A DNA stretch of 64,000 bases from Phyto melanocephala (Eukaryota; Arthropoda; Insecta; Diptera; Rhinophoridae), in contig OW799233.1 in the NCBI GenBank assembly GCA_941918925.1, forward strand, positions 75,011,078 to 75,075,077. The letters run 5' to 3'. Shown here one piece after another: positions 11,107 to 22,337 of the stretch. The translations under genes were made by a program, and so were the position numbers. Below the pieces are notes generated by a model. It was given only the letters and a program-made list of their open reading frames with translations. It made no database searches and was not told the DNA's origin. Numbering within the stretch: the stretch's first letter is position 1; the number at the start of each line of letters is the position of its first letter.

Positions 11107-11913
11107 CCCTGCATGCTTAATGTTAGTCGTTTCGACTAACATTGTTACTTTTTCTCTTCATAACTTTTTTTTCTCTTTTTTGATCATCCTCATTTTAAGT
11201 GTTGAATGAGTCTATTTAGTTACAAAGCTACTGCCGATTAGTACTGATGTGTTGTGTGACTCATTTAAATGGTATGTATTGGTTTGCAAAAACTACTTAG
11301 TCGTAACGACTAATATTGGTTTTATTGCAATTTTTTTTAGTAAACAAAATGACTGCAAAGAAAATAACCAATGATGAAATTGAAAAAATATTGGCGATGT
11401 GCGATGATGATTTGGATGATATTAGTAATTCCGAAAGTGAATGTGCGCCAAGTTTATCGGAGGAAATAATGCATTCATGTTTTTCGGAAGATATGCAAAA
11501 AAAATATATGTGGCGAGCACAAAGTTGAACTTTGCGCCTCTTGTGGAAATAAATAAAGTACAAATTTTTTTTTAGTTTAAGTATTTAAGACAAAGCCTTA
11601 GCTTTATAATAGCAAGAAGCCTTTTTTAAGTTTTTGAATTTTTTTTAATAAATTTTATATTTTCAATTTTTATATGTGATGTACCTTAGACTGATGAAGA
11701 ACAGTAATTTATTTCATTATAAATAAAATAAAAAACAAAACAAATGAAAATGTTTTTTGCTTTTATATACCATAAGGTATTGTATTTTAGTTTGTCAGTT
11801 ACTTTTATGGATTAGGAGCACTACCCGTTCCACAGAGTTCATGTTTCGGGCATGTTAGTCGAATCGACTAACATTAGTCATAACGAATAAAAAATAACAT
11901 TAAGCATGCAGGG
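11107..11913 (+). mobile_element. Deleted piggyBac-like element in the 5' LTR
   Basis: The terminal inverted repeats CCCTGCATGCTTAATGTTA and TAACATTAAGCATGCAGGG are flanked by TTAA on both sides (11103-11106, 11914-11917), which is diagnostic of the piggyBac superfamily. The 3' LTR lacks it, giving a natural empty site. Three sub-terminal palindromes of the form TTAGTCG-nn-CGACTAA occur at about 11122, 11299 and 11856. It retains only the two ends of a transposase gene. Confidence 0.9.
11349..11552 (+). pseudogene. piggyBac-like transposase, internal deletion derivative
   Basis: From ATG 11349 the frame reads MTAKKITNDEIEKILAMCDD and continues with an acidic, Ser-rich stretch, the usual N-terminus of piggyBac transposases, to a stop at 11526-11528. 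In another frame the last codons before TAA at about 11552 read ELCASCGNK, resembling a cysteine-containing C-terminus of the family. The whole catalytic DDD core is missing, so the element could only move if a full-length transposase were supplied elsewhere. Confidence 0.7.
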
Positions 11914-12077
11914 TTAAGAACAAACAAGCAATTGTATTTTAACCATACTTGGTAGAGCTTTCTAGAGAAGCTCCCTAAAGTAAATTTATAATAAAACATA
12001 GTTGACCTCCTCGAAGAGCTCACTGAAAAATAACCTAAATATTAAAATTAAATAAAAGATTATAAACTAAATTTACA

Positions 12078-12092
12078 TGGCGATCCTGCCAG
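12078..12092 (+). promoter_or_regulatory. Primer binding site of element I
   Basis: TGGCGATCCTGCCAG follows the LTR with no spacer. Element II has the same first 14 bases. The complement would match the 3' end of a fly tRNA-Arg (recalled, not searched), the primer type used by mdg1/412 elements. An ATG is created by the last LTR base plus TG of this site and opens a frame of only 11 codons here. Confidence 0.75.
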
Positions 12093-12277
12093 TCCGTAGT
12101 GCAACATATTAAAGTGCACACAGAACTGAGCATGACATTTAACTATTTAAATAAACTTATTAAATAAATAATAAAAGGAGTGCATAAATTAAAATAAGCA
12201 CCCATAGAGCACTAAACTGTGAACTATATCTGACGGATGCGTCGAAAAAAAAAAAAAAAATCCATCACTTCAATAAG

Positions 12278-12538
12278 ATGAACGTGGGGCCAAAGCCTAT
12301 TACAATCGAGGAATATAGGAAGAGAACAACCAAGCCAAAAGAAGAAAAAATAAAAATCCCAAAGACGACCAAACCTAAAAGAAGAGGTGGACAACCAGTG
12401 CGCCTCAGAAGAGAGAAGGCAAAACTACTGAGAATAATTAACAGCCAACAACCACCACCATGGAAAGAGGCCAATAATTTATGGAAGAAGTTAGACGACA
12501 TCAACAGCAGAATAAACATCATGAAGCAGAAAAAATAA
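12278..12538 (+). CDS. Small basic ORF upstream of gag (ORF0), element I
   Basis: The predicted protein has 86 residues and is rich in Lys/Arg. Three blocks match the longer ORF0 of element II: ITIEEYRKR (residues 8-16), RRGGQPVRLRREKAK (about 32-46) and PPWKEANNLWKKLDDI (about 59-74). The frame is intact although pol of the same element has several lesions. I do not recognise a domain. A helical, RNA-binding or accessory role is only a guess from the charge. It lies between the primer binding site and gag, so it would be read from the genomic RNA. Confidence 0.6.
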   Translation: MNVGPKPITIEEYRKRTTKPKEEKIKIPKTTKPKRRGGQPVRLRREKAKLLRIINSQQPPPWKEANNLWKKLDDINSRINIMKQKK

Positions 12539-12809
12539 GTATAAAAATTATAAACAAAAATATATTTTAAGTTAGTTTACTTTTGATGAAGTGCTTTCTT
12601 AGTAGAGCACTCTTAGGCAAGAAGGCGTTAACCGCCATTTGCAAATTTTTAACTTTAAAATTTAAGATATTTTTTTTTCAAAATGTTAAAAGTTACAATA
12701 AAATATTATAAGAAAATTTTATATTACAAAAAAAAAAAATAAAATAATAATAAATAATAATTATAATATTATATGTTAATTTCAAAGGATTCTATATTTT
12801 TTTTAGAAC

Positions 12810-13025
12810 ATGATGAAGAATAGGAAAAATTTTAAGAATAAAATAATTTGGAAGGATGAGGAACTTAAAGTAGAAAAGATAGATATAGAGAAACAATTAA
12901 AATTCTTAAAGGAATTTTGGGAAGTATTATGCATTAGAGAGGAACCAACTGAAATGGACGTAATAGAGAAACCGAGCTTAGAAAGGGAAATTAGCATAAT
13001 GACAGAGAAATTTGCAAGAGATTGA
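12810..13025 (+). CDS. Second small ORF in the leader of element I, uncertain
   Basis: It encodes 71 residues, MMKNRKNFKNKIIWKDEELK onwards, Lys/Glu-rich and likely helical, ending 220 bp before gag. I see no counterpart in element II. It may be a decayed former N-terminal part of gag or chance coding in purine-rich leader sequence. Confidence 0.3.
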   Translation: MMKNRKNFKNKIIWKDEELKVEKIDIEKQLKFLKEFWEVLCIREEPTEMDVIEKPSLEREISIMTEKFARD

Positions 13026-13244
13026 GAATATTGGAAATGTGCAAATCAAAGTTAGATAAGGCGAATGCCAATGTAATAAATGAAATAGATGTTAGACAGG
13101 AAATTAATTTAGGAGTAATAGAAATATGTTTAGTAGTAATAACAATAATATAAGGATAAAATTTATTTTTTGTGTATATAAATTACACAATAGGAATTTA
13201 AAGAGAAAATATAATAATGATAGTAATAATGGAATTTAAGTTAC

Positions 13245-14345
13245 ATGGATTGGCAAGGAATTTTATTAAAAGTTAGGAGAATAAAGGAAGAATTCGATAA
13301 ATCATACAAGTGCCTAAACAATGATAGAAACACTTCGAAGGAAACAATAAGTAGACACGTGAATATTTTGACAGGAAAACTTGAAGAGATTAGAGTAATA
13401 CTGAACGTACACTATACTCGGCTAACAGCTAGCCATAGGGTATTCGCGGAAGCATTTTATTTGAATGTTAGAGAACAGCTGCTAACGGTTACGTCAAGAA
13501 AAGGTATACTGATAAAAATTCCATCTACATTACACGAAAGAATTGCACCTTTTGAGGAGAAAAGCGAGATAATGGCTCAGTCAGTTACGGAATTTTTGAA
13601 CATGGCTTCTAAGCTAATTTGCGATTTTGATGGCAAATCTGAAAATTTAAGAACATTTATAGATTCTCTAAATTTGGTAGACATTTTGAAAGGAGCACAT
13701 GAGACTGTAGCAATTTCATTGATAAGAACAAAATTTAAAGGTACAGCAAGAAATTTAATTGGCGAGCAAGCAACAATTTCTCAAATAATACAGAGACTTG
13801 AAAGGACAGTAAAACCCGAATCAGGAGAAGTAATTTCTGCTAAGATAATTAATATAAGACAAAACAATAAGACAGCGAATACATATTGTGCGGAAATAGA
13901 AAGCCTTGCAAAGTCATTGGAAAACACTTATATATCCGATGGATTATCTGTTGAACTAGCGAGTAAATATTCCACACAACTTGCAGTTAAGGCAATGACC
14001 AAAAATTGTACAATAGACCGCGTAAAACTTATAATGGAAGCGGCACAATTTAATAACATGAATGAGGCAGTAAGCAAGTTTGTCAACAGTTGCACAGAAG
14101 CAACTGGACAACAAAACTCTGTTCTGTATTACAGACAAAGAGGAAAATTTAATAGAAATTTACAATTTAATAACAATAATACCAGAAGATTCAGAAAGGG
14201 AGGATACAACCATCCTCGAAATCTTAACAATAATTATAGGAATAATAACAACAACAATAGCAACAGAGTTGGACAAAGATATAATCGCAGAGACAGAAAC
14301 TATGTCAGAGCGACCGAGTCGAACGGAAATAACTCGGAAAACTAA
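13245..14345 (+). CDS. gag of element I
   Basis: This would be the structural capsid-like protein of the retrotransposon particle, 366 residues, intact. The N-terminal half is helical and charged. The central part (ILNVHYTRLTASHRVFAEAF and SKLICDFDGKSENLRTFIDS) resembles the capsid-forming region of Ty3/gypsy gag. The C-terminus is a low-complexity Asn/Arg tail (about residues 305-366) in place of a CCHC zinc knuckle, as in gag of element II and as known for mdg1-group elements. It ends in TAA, with protease in the -1 frame. Confidence 0.85.
   Translation: MDWQGILLKVRRIKEEFDKSYKCLNNDRNTSKETISRHVNILTGKLEEIRVILNVHYTRLTASHRVFAEAFYLNVREQLLTVTSRKGILIKIPSTLHERIAPFEEKSEIMAQSVTEFLNMASKLICDFDGKSENLRTFIDSLNLVDILKGAHETVAISLIRTKFKGTARNLIGEQATISQIIQRLERTVKPESGEVISAKIINIRQNNKTANTYCAEIESLAKSLENTYISDGLSVELASKYSTQLAVKAMTKNCTIDRVKLIMEAAQFNNMNEAVSKFVNSCTEATGQQNSVLYYRQRGKFNRNLQFNNNNTRRFRKGGYNHPRNLNNNYRNNNNNNSNRVGQRYNRRDRNYVRATESNGNNSEN
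14336..14342 (+). promoter_or_regulatory. Decayed -1 frameshift heptamer at gag end, element I
   Basis: GGAAAAC stands immediately before the gag TAA. Element II has GGGAAAC at the same place. Protease of element I is in the -1 frame, as the site predicts. The G-to-A difference breaks the X-XXY-YYZ pattern, so slippage would be expected to be weaker in this copy (inference). Confidence 0.5.
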
Positions 14346-17300
14346 GATCGACCCCTAAGATAAAACAAAAAGATAATAGAGTATATAGTCTTAACCTTAA
14401 CCTAAGCTTTTTTATCAATATCAGGATAAACGAGACCAATACATACGTAAACTTACTAGTAGATACAGGCGCTGACATATCACTAATAAAATCAAAATAT
14501 TTTAATCAAAATCAGATCAACACCCGCAAATACACAACATTAAGTGGGATAGGACAAGGTAAAATAAAATCCTTAGGAAATATACTTTTTGACTTGAAAT
14601 TCAATAAATTTCTGATACCACATAACTTCCAAGTAGTACGGGATGATTTCCCAATACCTTGTGATGGTATCATGAAATGGATTTTATGAAGAAATATAAT
14701 TCTATATTACGGTTTGATGAAGATTGCGATTACCTAATCCTACGTCCACAACCAATAGAAATACCAATGACAACCGCGAACGATAATGTAATTTTACCAC
14801 CAAGATCAGAGGTTATCCGTGGAATAAGATTAACTAATCCAGAGAAGGAGGTATTAATTCCGAATCAAGAGATTGAACCAGGTGTTTTTATTGCGAACAC
14901 ATTAGTAAAATCAGATAAGGCATTCATACGTATTTTGAATACTAATACCTCCATCACGAAAATTAATCAAAGTAAAATAAAGACGGAAAGCATATCTGAA
15001 TATGACATCGTAGAAAATAGAAATTGAACAGAAAATAGGAAATCCGAAATACTAAGAATTCTAGACAAGAGTTTCCCAGAACAATTTAAGGACACATTGA
15101 ATAACTTGTGTTCAGCATACACAGATATCTTTGGTTTAGAAACGGAAGCAATATCAACAAACAACTTCTATAAACAAAGATTAAGAGTGAAAGATACACA
15201 ACCAATATACATAAAAAATTATCGAATACCACATACCCACAAAGAAGAAATTAACAAACAAGTAGAAAAGTTGATAAATGATAAATGATAAGATAGTTGA
15301 ACCATCATACTCGGAGTACAACAGTCCAGTCTTACTAGTACCAAAGAAATCACTTCCCGGTTCAGGCAATAAAAGATGGAGACTCGTCATTCATTGTAGA
15401 CAAATCAATAAGAAATTAATGGCAGATAAATTTCCATTACCTATAATAGACGATATTTTGGATCAACTAGGTAGAGCGAAGTATTTCTCTTGTTCAGATT
15501 TGATGTCAGGATTCCACCAAATAAGTTTGGAGGAAAATTCCAGAGATTTAACATCATTTTCAACAAATAATGGGTCGTACAGATTTACAAGATTACCATA
15601 TGGTTGTAAAATAGCTCCAAATTCTTTCCAAAGATTGATGACACTTGCTTTCAGTGGATTACAACCTGATCAGGCATTCTTGTATATGGATGATTTAGTA
15701 GTATTAGGATGTTCAGGAAAACATATGTTATCTAATTTGACGAAAGTATTCGATCTGTGTCGTAAACACAATCGCAAATTACACCCGGAAAAATGTTCAT
15801 TTTTTATGAAAGAAGTCACATATCTTGGACACAAGTGTACGGATGATAGTAAATATTCGATTATAGAAAACTATCCAACACCAACCGATGAGAAAAGTAC
15901 AAAAATATTTGTAGCTTTTTGTAATTATTATCGACGTTTCATAAAAAACTTTTCAGAACATTCCAGACACCTTACAAGATTGTCTAAAAAGGGGGTAAAG
16001 TTTGAATGGACACAGGAGTGTGAAAATGCATTTCGATATTTGAAGAAAGCATTAATGAGTCCTACTTTACTACAATATCCAAATTTTGCAAAAGAATTCT
16101 GTATAACAACTGACGCCAGCAAATATGCTTGCGGTGCAGTACTAACACAAGTGTATCACGACAAACATTTACCAGTAGCCTATGCCTCGAAGACATTTAC
16201 AAAGGGTAAAAGTGACAAATCCACCATAGAACAGGAGCTGATAGCAATACACTGGGTTATTAACCACTTCAAACCATATATATACGGAAAACATTTTCTC
16301 ATTCGTACAGACCACAGACCGCTATCCTATTTGTTCTCAATGAAGAACCCAAGCTCTAAATTAACGAGAATAAGGCTAGATCTCGAAGAGTATGACTTCA
16401 CAATGGAGTATCTTAGGGGAAAGGATAATTATGTAGCCGACGCGCTATCGAGAATTAACATAAAAGATCTACAGGAAATGAATCAAAATACAAATGACAT
16501 ACAAAGAATAGAAACAAGAGCTATGACACAAAAGAAAAATAATATCGAAATTAGAAACCTGAATAATAAGAATATAGAGAAGGAATTAAATGATAAGCCC
16601 AATATATATATACCATTGAGAAATACTGACCTCAGAAAATATTATAAATTAAAGATTACCCCAGCAAGATGCTATATAAAGCGAGGTAAATCTGTTACAA
16701 CAAACATAACTATCAATGATTTGTTTATTAATGGGAATATTGACTTAGGACAATTTTTCCCAAGGCTCGAAAAAGTTGCCGATAAGCACAATATTGATAA
16801 GTTACAAGTGGCACCTAGCGAGAAAATTTTCGAATTTGTGTCGGTTGATGATTTTAAATGAATGGGCAATAAAAAGTTATTAAAATTAAAAGTAGCGCTA
16901 CTTAACAAGGTGACTTACATAGATAAGAATAATGCTGTTAAAATTCATGAAATATTAGATAAATATCACAGTGATCCATTAGAAGAAGGACACAGCGGAA
17001 TCTTTAGGACAATAGAAAAAATAAGAAGATATTATTACAGGAAAAATATGTCCAAAGATATAACAAAATTTGTAAAAGAATGTCATAAGTGTCAAATAGC
17101 CAAGACAACAAAACATCTAAAGAGTCCATTAATTATCACACCAACACCAGCTGCAGCATTCGATACAGTGTTCGTGGATACAATAGGACCATTTCCAAAA
17201 TCCTTACATGGCAATGAATATGCCGTTACACTAATATGTGACTTAACGAAATATTTAGTCACCATACCAGTACCAAATAAAAATGCCAGGACAATTGCAA

Positions 17301-17986
17301 AGGCAATACTGGAAAACTTTATTCTGACCTATGGTCCGATGAAGACGTTCATTTCGGATATGGGTACAGAATACAAGAATTCCATACTAACTGAGCTGTA
17401 CAACTTGCTGAAAATTGAAAAAATTACTTCAACAGCACATCATCACCAAACACTAGGGACGATAGAACGAAGTCACCGAACATTTAATAAATACGTACGA
17501 TCATACGTATCGGTAGACAAAACAGATTGGGATGAATGGCTGAAATATTTTACCTATTGTTTTAACACCACACCACCGACAGTTCACAATTACTGTCCTT
17601 ACGAATTAATTTTTTCAAAAACTCCAAACAAATTTGAGCAATTCAGTAAGATAGATGAAATTACACCACTATATAATATGGACAATTATGCCAAAGAGGC
17701 TAAGTATAGATTAGAAATAGCACATAAGAGAGCACAATTACTATAAGATAGGAATAAGGAAAAACAGAAAACTAATTATGATAGAAATACTAGGGATCAT
17801 AAATTAAGAATAAATAGGAGATAAAGTTTTACTTAAGAATGAATCAGGTCATAAGATAGAACAGAAATATAAGGGTACTTATGAAATAGTAAACGTAGAC
17901 TTCAGAAACAATGTAACCATAGAAGATAAGCAAAATAAACAAAAACAAGTAGTACATAAGAATAGGCTTAAGATTTATCATAATTA
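14345..17986 (+). pseudogene. pol of element I (protease, reverse transcriptase, RNase H, integrase), broken
   Basis: The domains are in the usual Ty3/gypsy order. Protease: LLVDTGADISL at about 14453. RT (15278 on): CSDLMSGFHQI for motif A and YMDDLVV for motif C. RNase H: TTDASKYACGAVL, EQELIAIHW and RTDHRPLSY. Integrase (16862-17746): GHSGIFRTIEK with CHKCQIAK (HHCC zinc finger), then VFVDTIGPFP, ISDMGTEYKN and GTIERSHR (DDE). The C-terminal chromatin-side module continues to about 17986. Lesions: a frameshift near 14672 at the protease end; TGA at 15025; a 7-bp tandem duplication (ATAAATG, 15274-15287) that shifts frame; TGA at 16859; TAA at 17744; a frameshift near 17815. No functional polyprotein can be made from this copy. 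Confidence 0.9.
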
Positions 17987-18148
17987 ATAAAGTTGTAATG
18001 GCCATGCAACATAAATATACATATATATAGATAAATACATATAATTATACAGATATAATTACAATATAATAAGAGTATTTAATAATTACAAGTAATATAT
18101 TGATTTAAGAATGTCCATAGAACTAGCGTTATATGAACATTCTTGCGA

Positions 18149-18158
18149 AGAATGGAGG
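18149..18158 (+). promoter_or_regulatory. Polypurine tract of element I
   Basis: The purine-rich run GAAGAATGGAGG directly precedes the 3' LTR. This is the expected plus-strand primer position. Confidence 0.6.
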
Positions 18159-18812
18159 TGTAGCGAAGCTAATATAGAGCACTACAGGGCACTTTACTTA
18201 AAAACACATTTGTACCGCAGGGTACCTAAACTCACAATTATTTGGGTAAACTGTAATATGAACCCTGTTGTGACAATATAAATAAATGTGTGTGAAATAA
18301 GCCGCGCTTGGGAAATTATCGTATTACTTCAATTCGTCTGGCAAGCGTCTGGCGGCACTTGACAACATCAAGTGTTTGTGTGCCGTTATTCTTGCCGTTT
18401 TGGGCAAATATATAAACACACACACGAACCCATACTATTGGTGTGTGTGTGTATTACAGTATCGGCACGCTTCATATTACTTTCATTTTTCTGTTTCATT
18501 CCCACGGTATATCAGTGTGGGACTGATAACTAATTTTTAAGTACTAACACTAGTAATTTAATTATAATAATAGTTTTAGAATAAGTACTAACCAACACTA
18601 GACTAGTATTAAGATTCTCATAAGTAGTATATAAGGAAATCATTTTAAGAACTAACAAGCAATTGTATTTTAACCATACTTGGTAGAGCTTCCTAGAGAA
18701 GCTCCCTAAAGTAAATTTATAATAAAACATATTTAGTTGAGATCCTCGAAGAGCTCACTGAAAAATAACCTAAATAGTAAAATTAAATAAAAGATTATAA
18801 ACTAAATTTACA
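18159..18812 (+). repeat. 3' LTR of element I
   Basis: It is 654 bp, TGTAGCGAAGC to TTTACA, without the piggyBac insertion seen in the 5' LTR. It contains a TATA-like TATATAAGG and AATAAAA motifs. It is related, at lower identity, to the reverse-oriented LTR at 31913-32425. Confidence 0.9.
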
Positions 18813-20733
18813 GTAGACTCGCCAGGGAAGTACTGTTTCTACAACTAGAATCAGACACCTGTGCACATATTCTGAGAAACCTAATGGGAGACAGACCAGC
18901 CCCTTGGGAGGGTTGCAATCTTGCCATGGTAAAAAGGCCGATATCCCATCCCTAACCAAGGTTTAATTTTTCACATAAAGTTGGGGCAGCAAAGCCATGC
19001 TGAAAATCATTGGCAAGCAAAGCAGAGGTCTGGAATTGGACAAGTGGGAGGTTTTCTATCGCGAGGAAACTGATGATGGTACCCTAGAAGTAGTAGGGGT
19101 GGATAAACACTTCATGTCTTACCCCGAGGAGCCAAAGGGGAAGGTGTACTTCGCGAGTACAACTATTTTCTTCAAAGTTGATAAGACGCCTATTGGTCCG
19201 GCTCTTCTACAAAGAAGCATTGACCTAATTAATATTAGGCTGGCGAAAATTTTCACTAGCTTAACATCATTCTTATTAAAAACCATGGAGCGTATTGCCG
19301 AAAGAATGGTTAGGAGAATAATACCAGGCAACGCTATGAAATTCGGACAACACTCCTATATCAAGGGCAGTTCTGCTGAGACTGCTCTTCAGGAAATTGT
19401 TTATCTTATAGAAATATCCTTCGTCCTGGGAGTATATACCTTGGGCGTTTTCATTGACACAGAAGGAGATTTCAATAACGTAATGACCTCGACTCTTGTC
19501 GGTTCCATAGAGAACTTAGGGTTAAGCCATGTTTTAGTTGCATGGATTAGAAATATGTTAAGGAACAGATGGATAAATTGTGAGGCAAATGGAGTGAGAA
19601 GAAGGAACAAGGTATGTCCCTTCATAGCAGCTATCCTATCTTGCGGAATAAGACAATTAAGATTGATAAGAAGGTCAAATACCTAGGAATAGTACTTGAT
19701 TGGAGACTCTCCTGAAAGGACCACATTGAGTGTAAAGTGATAAATGCTCAGAGAATATGGGCCCTCTGCAGAAGAGTAATAGGCTCAAAGTCGGGTAGAA
19801 ACCCAAGGATGACATATTGGTTATATATGATTATAACGTATACTTAGATAGTGTGGTGGCCAGTGGCCATTGAGAATATTCTATCAATTTGGCCAATAAA
19901 GATACAGATAAAATAAGAAGTGGCCTTAGATGCTACAAGATTGATGGCTTATAAGAGAGCATAAGATCAGATACCAGAGAATAACAGATATCTTACCGAT
20001 GGAAAATATTACGGAAGTACCATGTGATAAAATTCCAATGAGATATGAAAATATTAACTGCATCACCATAATACCGGAAGAGGGAGAATGGGATGAAAAA
20101 ACCAGGATAGGAAACACCCATAGAATCGGTCTTTAAACAGACGGTTCAAAGATTAGTGACCAAACTGGAATGGGCTTGTACGACATAAGCCGAGACAGAA
20201 GCAAATACTTTGGTCTACCAGATCACAATTTTATTTTCCAGGCTGAGATTATGGCGATTTCGGAAAGAATAAAATGGATAAAGGAAACGGATAGCGAAGC
20301 CCAGAAGCCAGTCAGTGATTAAGTCATTGAGAAAAGAGAAAGTTGAAGCTCGGAACGTTGTGCAATGCAAGATAAACTCATATGCAAATTGTGAACATCT
20401 AGAGATAATATGGATACTAAGCCATTACGGGCTAATCGGAAACGAGAAAGCTGACATATTATCCAAAATGGGAGCTCTTCTAAGTACTATAACTTTGGAA
20501 AATGCTCAACCCTTTTAACGATTCAAGGACAAACTAAAATGTTGGGCGATGGTGGAACATGTCAGAAAATTGTAAGGCACTGATGTCGGTAAAGAGACAA
20601 ACATACTATGGGGTGACCCAAATATTGGAAAATCAAAGGAGATTCTGAGACTGAGTAGACCAACACTTACGAGACTAACTGTTATAACATCTCCCATCAC
20701 TCCCCTAAAAAACCATATCAATAACATAATCTA
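18813..20733 (+). pseudogene. Fossil LOA-like non-LTR element, ORF1 C-terminus and ORF2 remnants
   Basis: This continues the element split at 10620. From about 18990, LELDKWEVFYREE and GKVYFASTTIFFKV resemble the end of a DUF4780-type ORF1. At about 19250 sequence jumps to reverse transcriptase (KTMERIAERMVRR, YIKGSSAETALQE, FIDTEGDFNNV), which matches the RT of the LOA-like copy at 45.1-46.5 kb in motif and order. The endonuclease and the YADD region are deleted. Later fragments show YLGIVLDWRLS (about 19680), an RNase H start (TDGSKISDQTGMG, about 20137) and RNase H end (IWILSHYGLIGNEKADIL, 20407-20460). It stops where the LTR of element IV begins. Confidence 0.75.
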
Positions 20734-20940
20734 AGTTAATATTTGTTAGCCTGCATTTCCGTTCCCATATAAATAAACGAAAATGCAATAAAACAAATAA
20801 TTGCAAACTAAAACTTTTACTTGTTAAATAAAAATACATATTTGTAATTAGTATATAAGAACCAAAAAATTAAAAATAAAGTTAGTTATATTTTGATCAA
20901 CTCACTAAAGCAATCGTGGTTATTTTCATAATCTGAACTT
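20734..20940 (+). repeat. 5' LTR of element IV
   Basis: It begins AGTTAATATTTG, which fits the AGTTA start of gypsy-group LTRs, and stops just before the primer site. At about 205 bp it is short for the group. Boundaries are inferred because no partner LTR is present in the window. Confidence 0.55.
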
Positions 20941-20945
20941 AAAAG

Positions 20946-20963
20946 TGGCGCAGTCGGTAGGAT
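20946..20963 (+). promoter_or_regulatory. Primer binding site of element IV
   Basis: TGGCGCAGTCGGTAGGAT is the primer site known from 17.6/297/gypsy-group elements of flies (tRNA-Ser type, from memory). It differs clearly from the site of elements I and II. Confidence 0.75.
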
Positions 20964-21319
20964 ACCACAAGTCCTACCCAACGTAAATAAAATAAAGTTT
21001 CAAAAAGTGAAAATAATATTTAAAGGATAAGAAAAACAAAAGATTTCTTCATCTATGCGGTCGAACTCGAAATTTCAATTTCTAGTGCGGTATCTGTGAA
21101 CAAATCCAAGTTTGTATTCATCCTACGAAAGATCGTAGATGAACATACATAGGATATCAAAAATCCCTTGGTAAACACTCCAATTTCTTTTTTTTTTTTT
21201 GGAAATAACAATATATAACAATCCAAGTTTGTCGAAAGATCGTAGATGAACATACATAGGATATCAAAAATCCCTTTGTAAACACTGCAAATTTTTTTTA
21301 CAAAAATAAAAATATCCTT

Positions 21320-21790
21320 AATACATGTGAAAGGTTTTATAAAAAATGAAAACAATATTCGTAACTCAACAAGTGAAAAGTTTTATAAAAAATGAAAACA
21401 ATATTCGTAACTTAACAAGTGAAAAAAAACAACATTCGTAACTCAACAAGTGAAAAATGTTAAAAAAAAAACAATATTCGTAACTCAACAAGTGAAAAAT
21501 TTTTTAAAAATAAAAACAATATTCATAATTCAAGAAGTGAAAAGTTTTATAAAAATTCTGAAAAATAAAACAATATACTTAGCTAAACAAGTGAAAAGTT
21601 TTATCCTGCTTCACTAAGAACCTTTGAAAAATAAAAATAACAAGATTCGTAATAAAACAAGTAAAAAATTTTATGAAAATAAAAACAATATTCATAATTC
21701 AACAAGCAAAAAGTTTTATAAAAATAAAAACAATATTCTCAATTCAACAAGTGAAAAGTTTTATACAAACAATATTCAACAAGAATTTTT
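21320..21790 (+). repeat. Imperfect tandem repeats in the leader of element IV
   Basis: About eight to nine imperfect units of 40-60 bp share AACAATATTCGTAACTCAAC and AAGTGAAAAGTTTTATAAAA. An open frame at 21624-21851 is only a translation of these repeats. Upstream, 21110-21300 has a separate duplicated segment (GATCGTAGATGAACATACAT). Confidence 0.7.
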
Positions 21791-22127
21791 TTCTCTTTCA
21801 CCAAAATTAAACCATCAAGTGATAACAAAATCTTTTCCATTCATCAAGTAACAACGCATCCAAGGAATAACTAAAAGTAGAACCAGAACTCAAAGGAACC
21901 AGAAGCCCTCGATACCAATCCACACCAAACATTAAGAGTAAGATTTATTTTTAGTTTATAAATTCTATAAAATTTTCGTGTAATTAAAAAGAAACCACTA
22001 ATTGCCAAATTTTGTAAAAATAAAATAAAAAAAATATTTAACTAATTTTGCAAGTAAAACTTGCATAGTTTTAATAAAAAATATATTTTTTAAAAAGTTT
22101 CAAAACCTAATATCTTGTAAGTGTTAA

Positions 22128-22307
22128 ATGAATATAAGTGAGAAAATTACAATAGAGTCAAAAAGAGAGAGGATTATTTTGTATACTCCAAAAGAAGAAG
22201 ATATTGAAACCCTGGAGAGATACTCTCGTCAGTTAACATTAATAAAGAAAATTGCAAGAACGAAATATTTAGTTAAGAAAAGAAGATTGAAAAATATTTG
22301 GGTATAG
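22128..22307 (+). CDS. Small ORF upstream of gag in element IV, unknown
   Basis: It runs from ATG 22128 to TAG 22305-22307 and encodes 59 residues, MNISEKITIESKRERIILYT at the start, with a basic C-terminus. It may be the broken N-terminal part of gag. No similarity to the ORF0 of elements I and II was seen. Confidence 0.35.
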   Translation: MNISEKITIESKRERIILYTPKEEDIETLERYSRQLTLIKKIARTKYLVKKRRLKNIWV

Positions 22308-22337
22308 AGAACCAATAGGAAAGACAATAATTACAAA

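Larger units (their letters stand above)
10621..12077 (+). repeat. 5' LTR of element I, carrying a piggyBac insertion
   Basis: About 646 bp of LTR is split by an 807-bp piggyBac-like element plus TTAA duplication. A TATA-like TATATAAGG lies just before the insertion (about 11088), so the insertion falls close to where transcription would be expected to start. That placement of the start is an inference. The LTR ends in CA directly against the primer binding site. Confidence 0.9.
10621..18812 (+). mobile_element. LTR retrotransposon I (Ty3/gypsy superfamily, mdg1/412-like)
   Basis: It is bounded by two LTRs beginning TGTAGCGAAGC and ending TTTACA, with 4-bp target duplications GTAG at 10617-10620 and 18813-18816. 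Order: LTR, primer binding site, small basic ORF, gag, protease, RT, RNase H, integrase, purine tract, LTR. There is no env. The RT context (APNSFQRLM, YMDDLVV) and Asn/Arg-rich gag tail without zinc knuckle fit the mdg1/412 lineage. Two frameshifts and three stops, plus a frameshift near the pol end, disable pol. The LTRs show about a dozen or so substitutions over roughly 640 aligned bases by eye. Confidence 0.9.
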
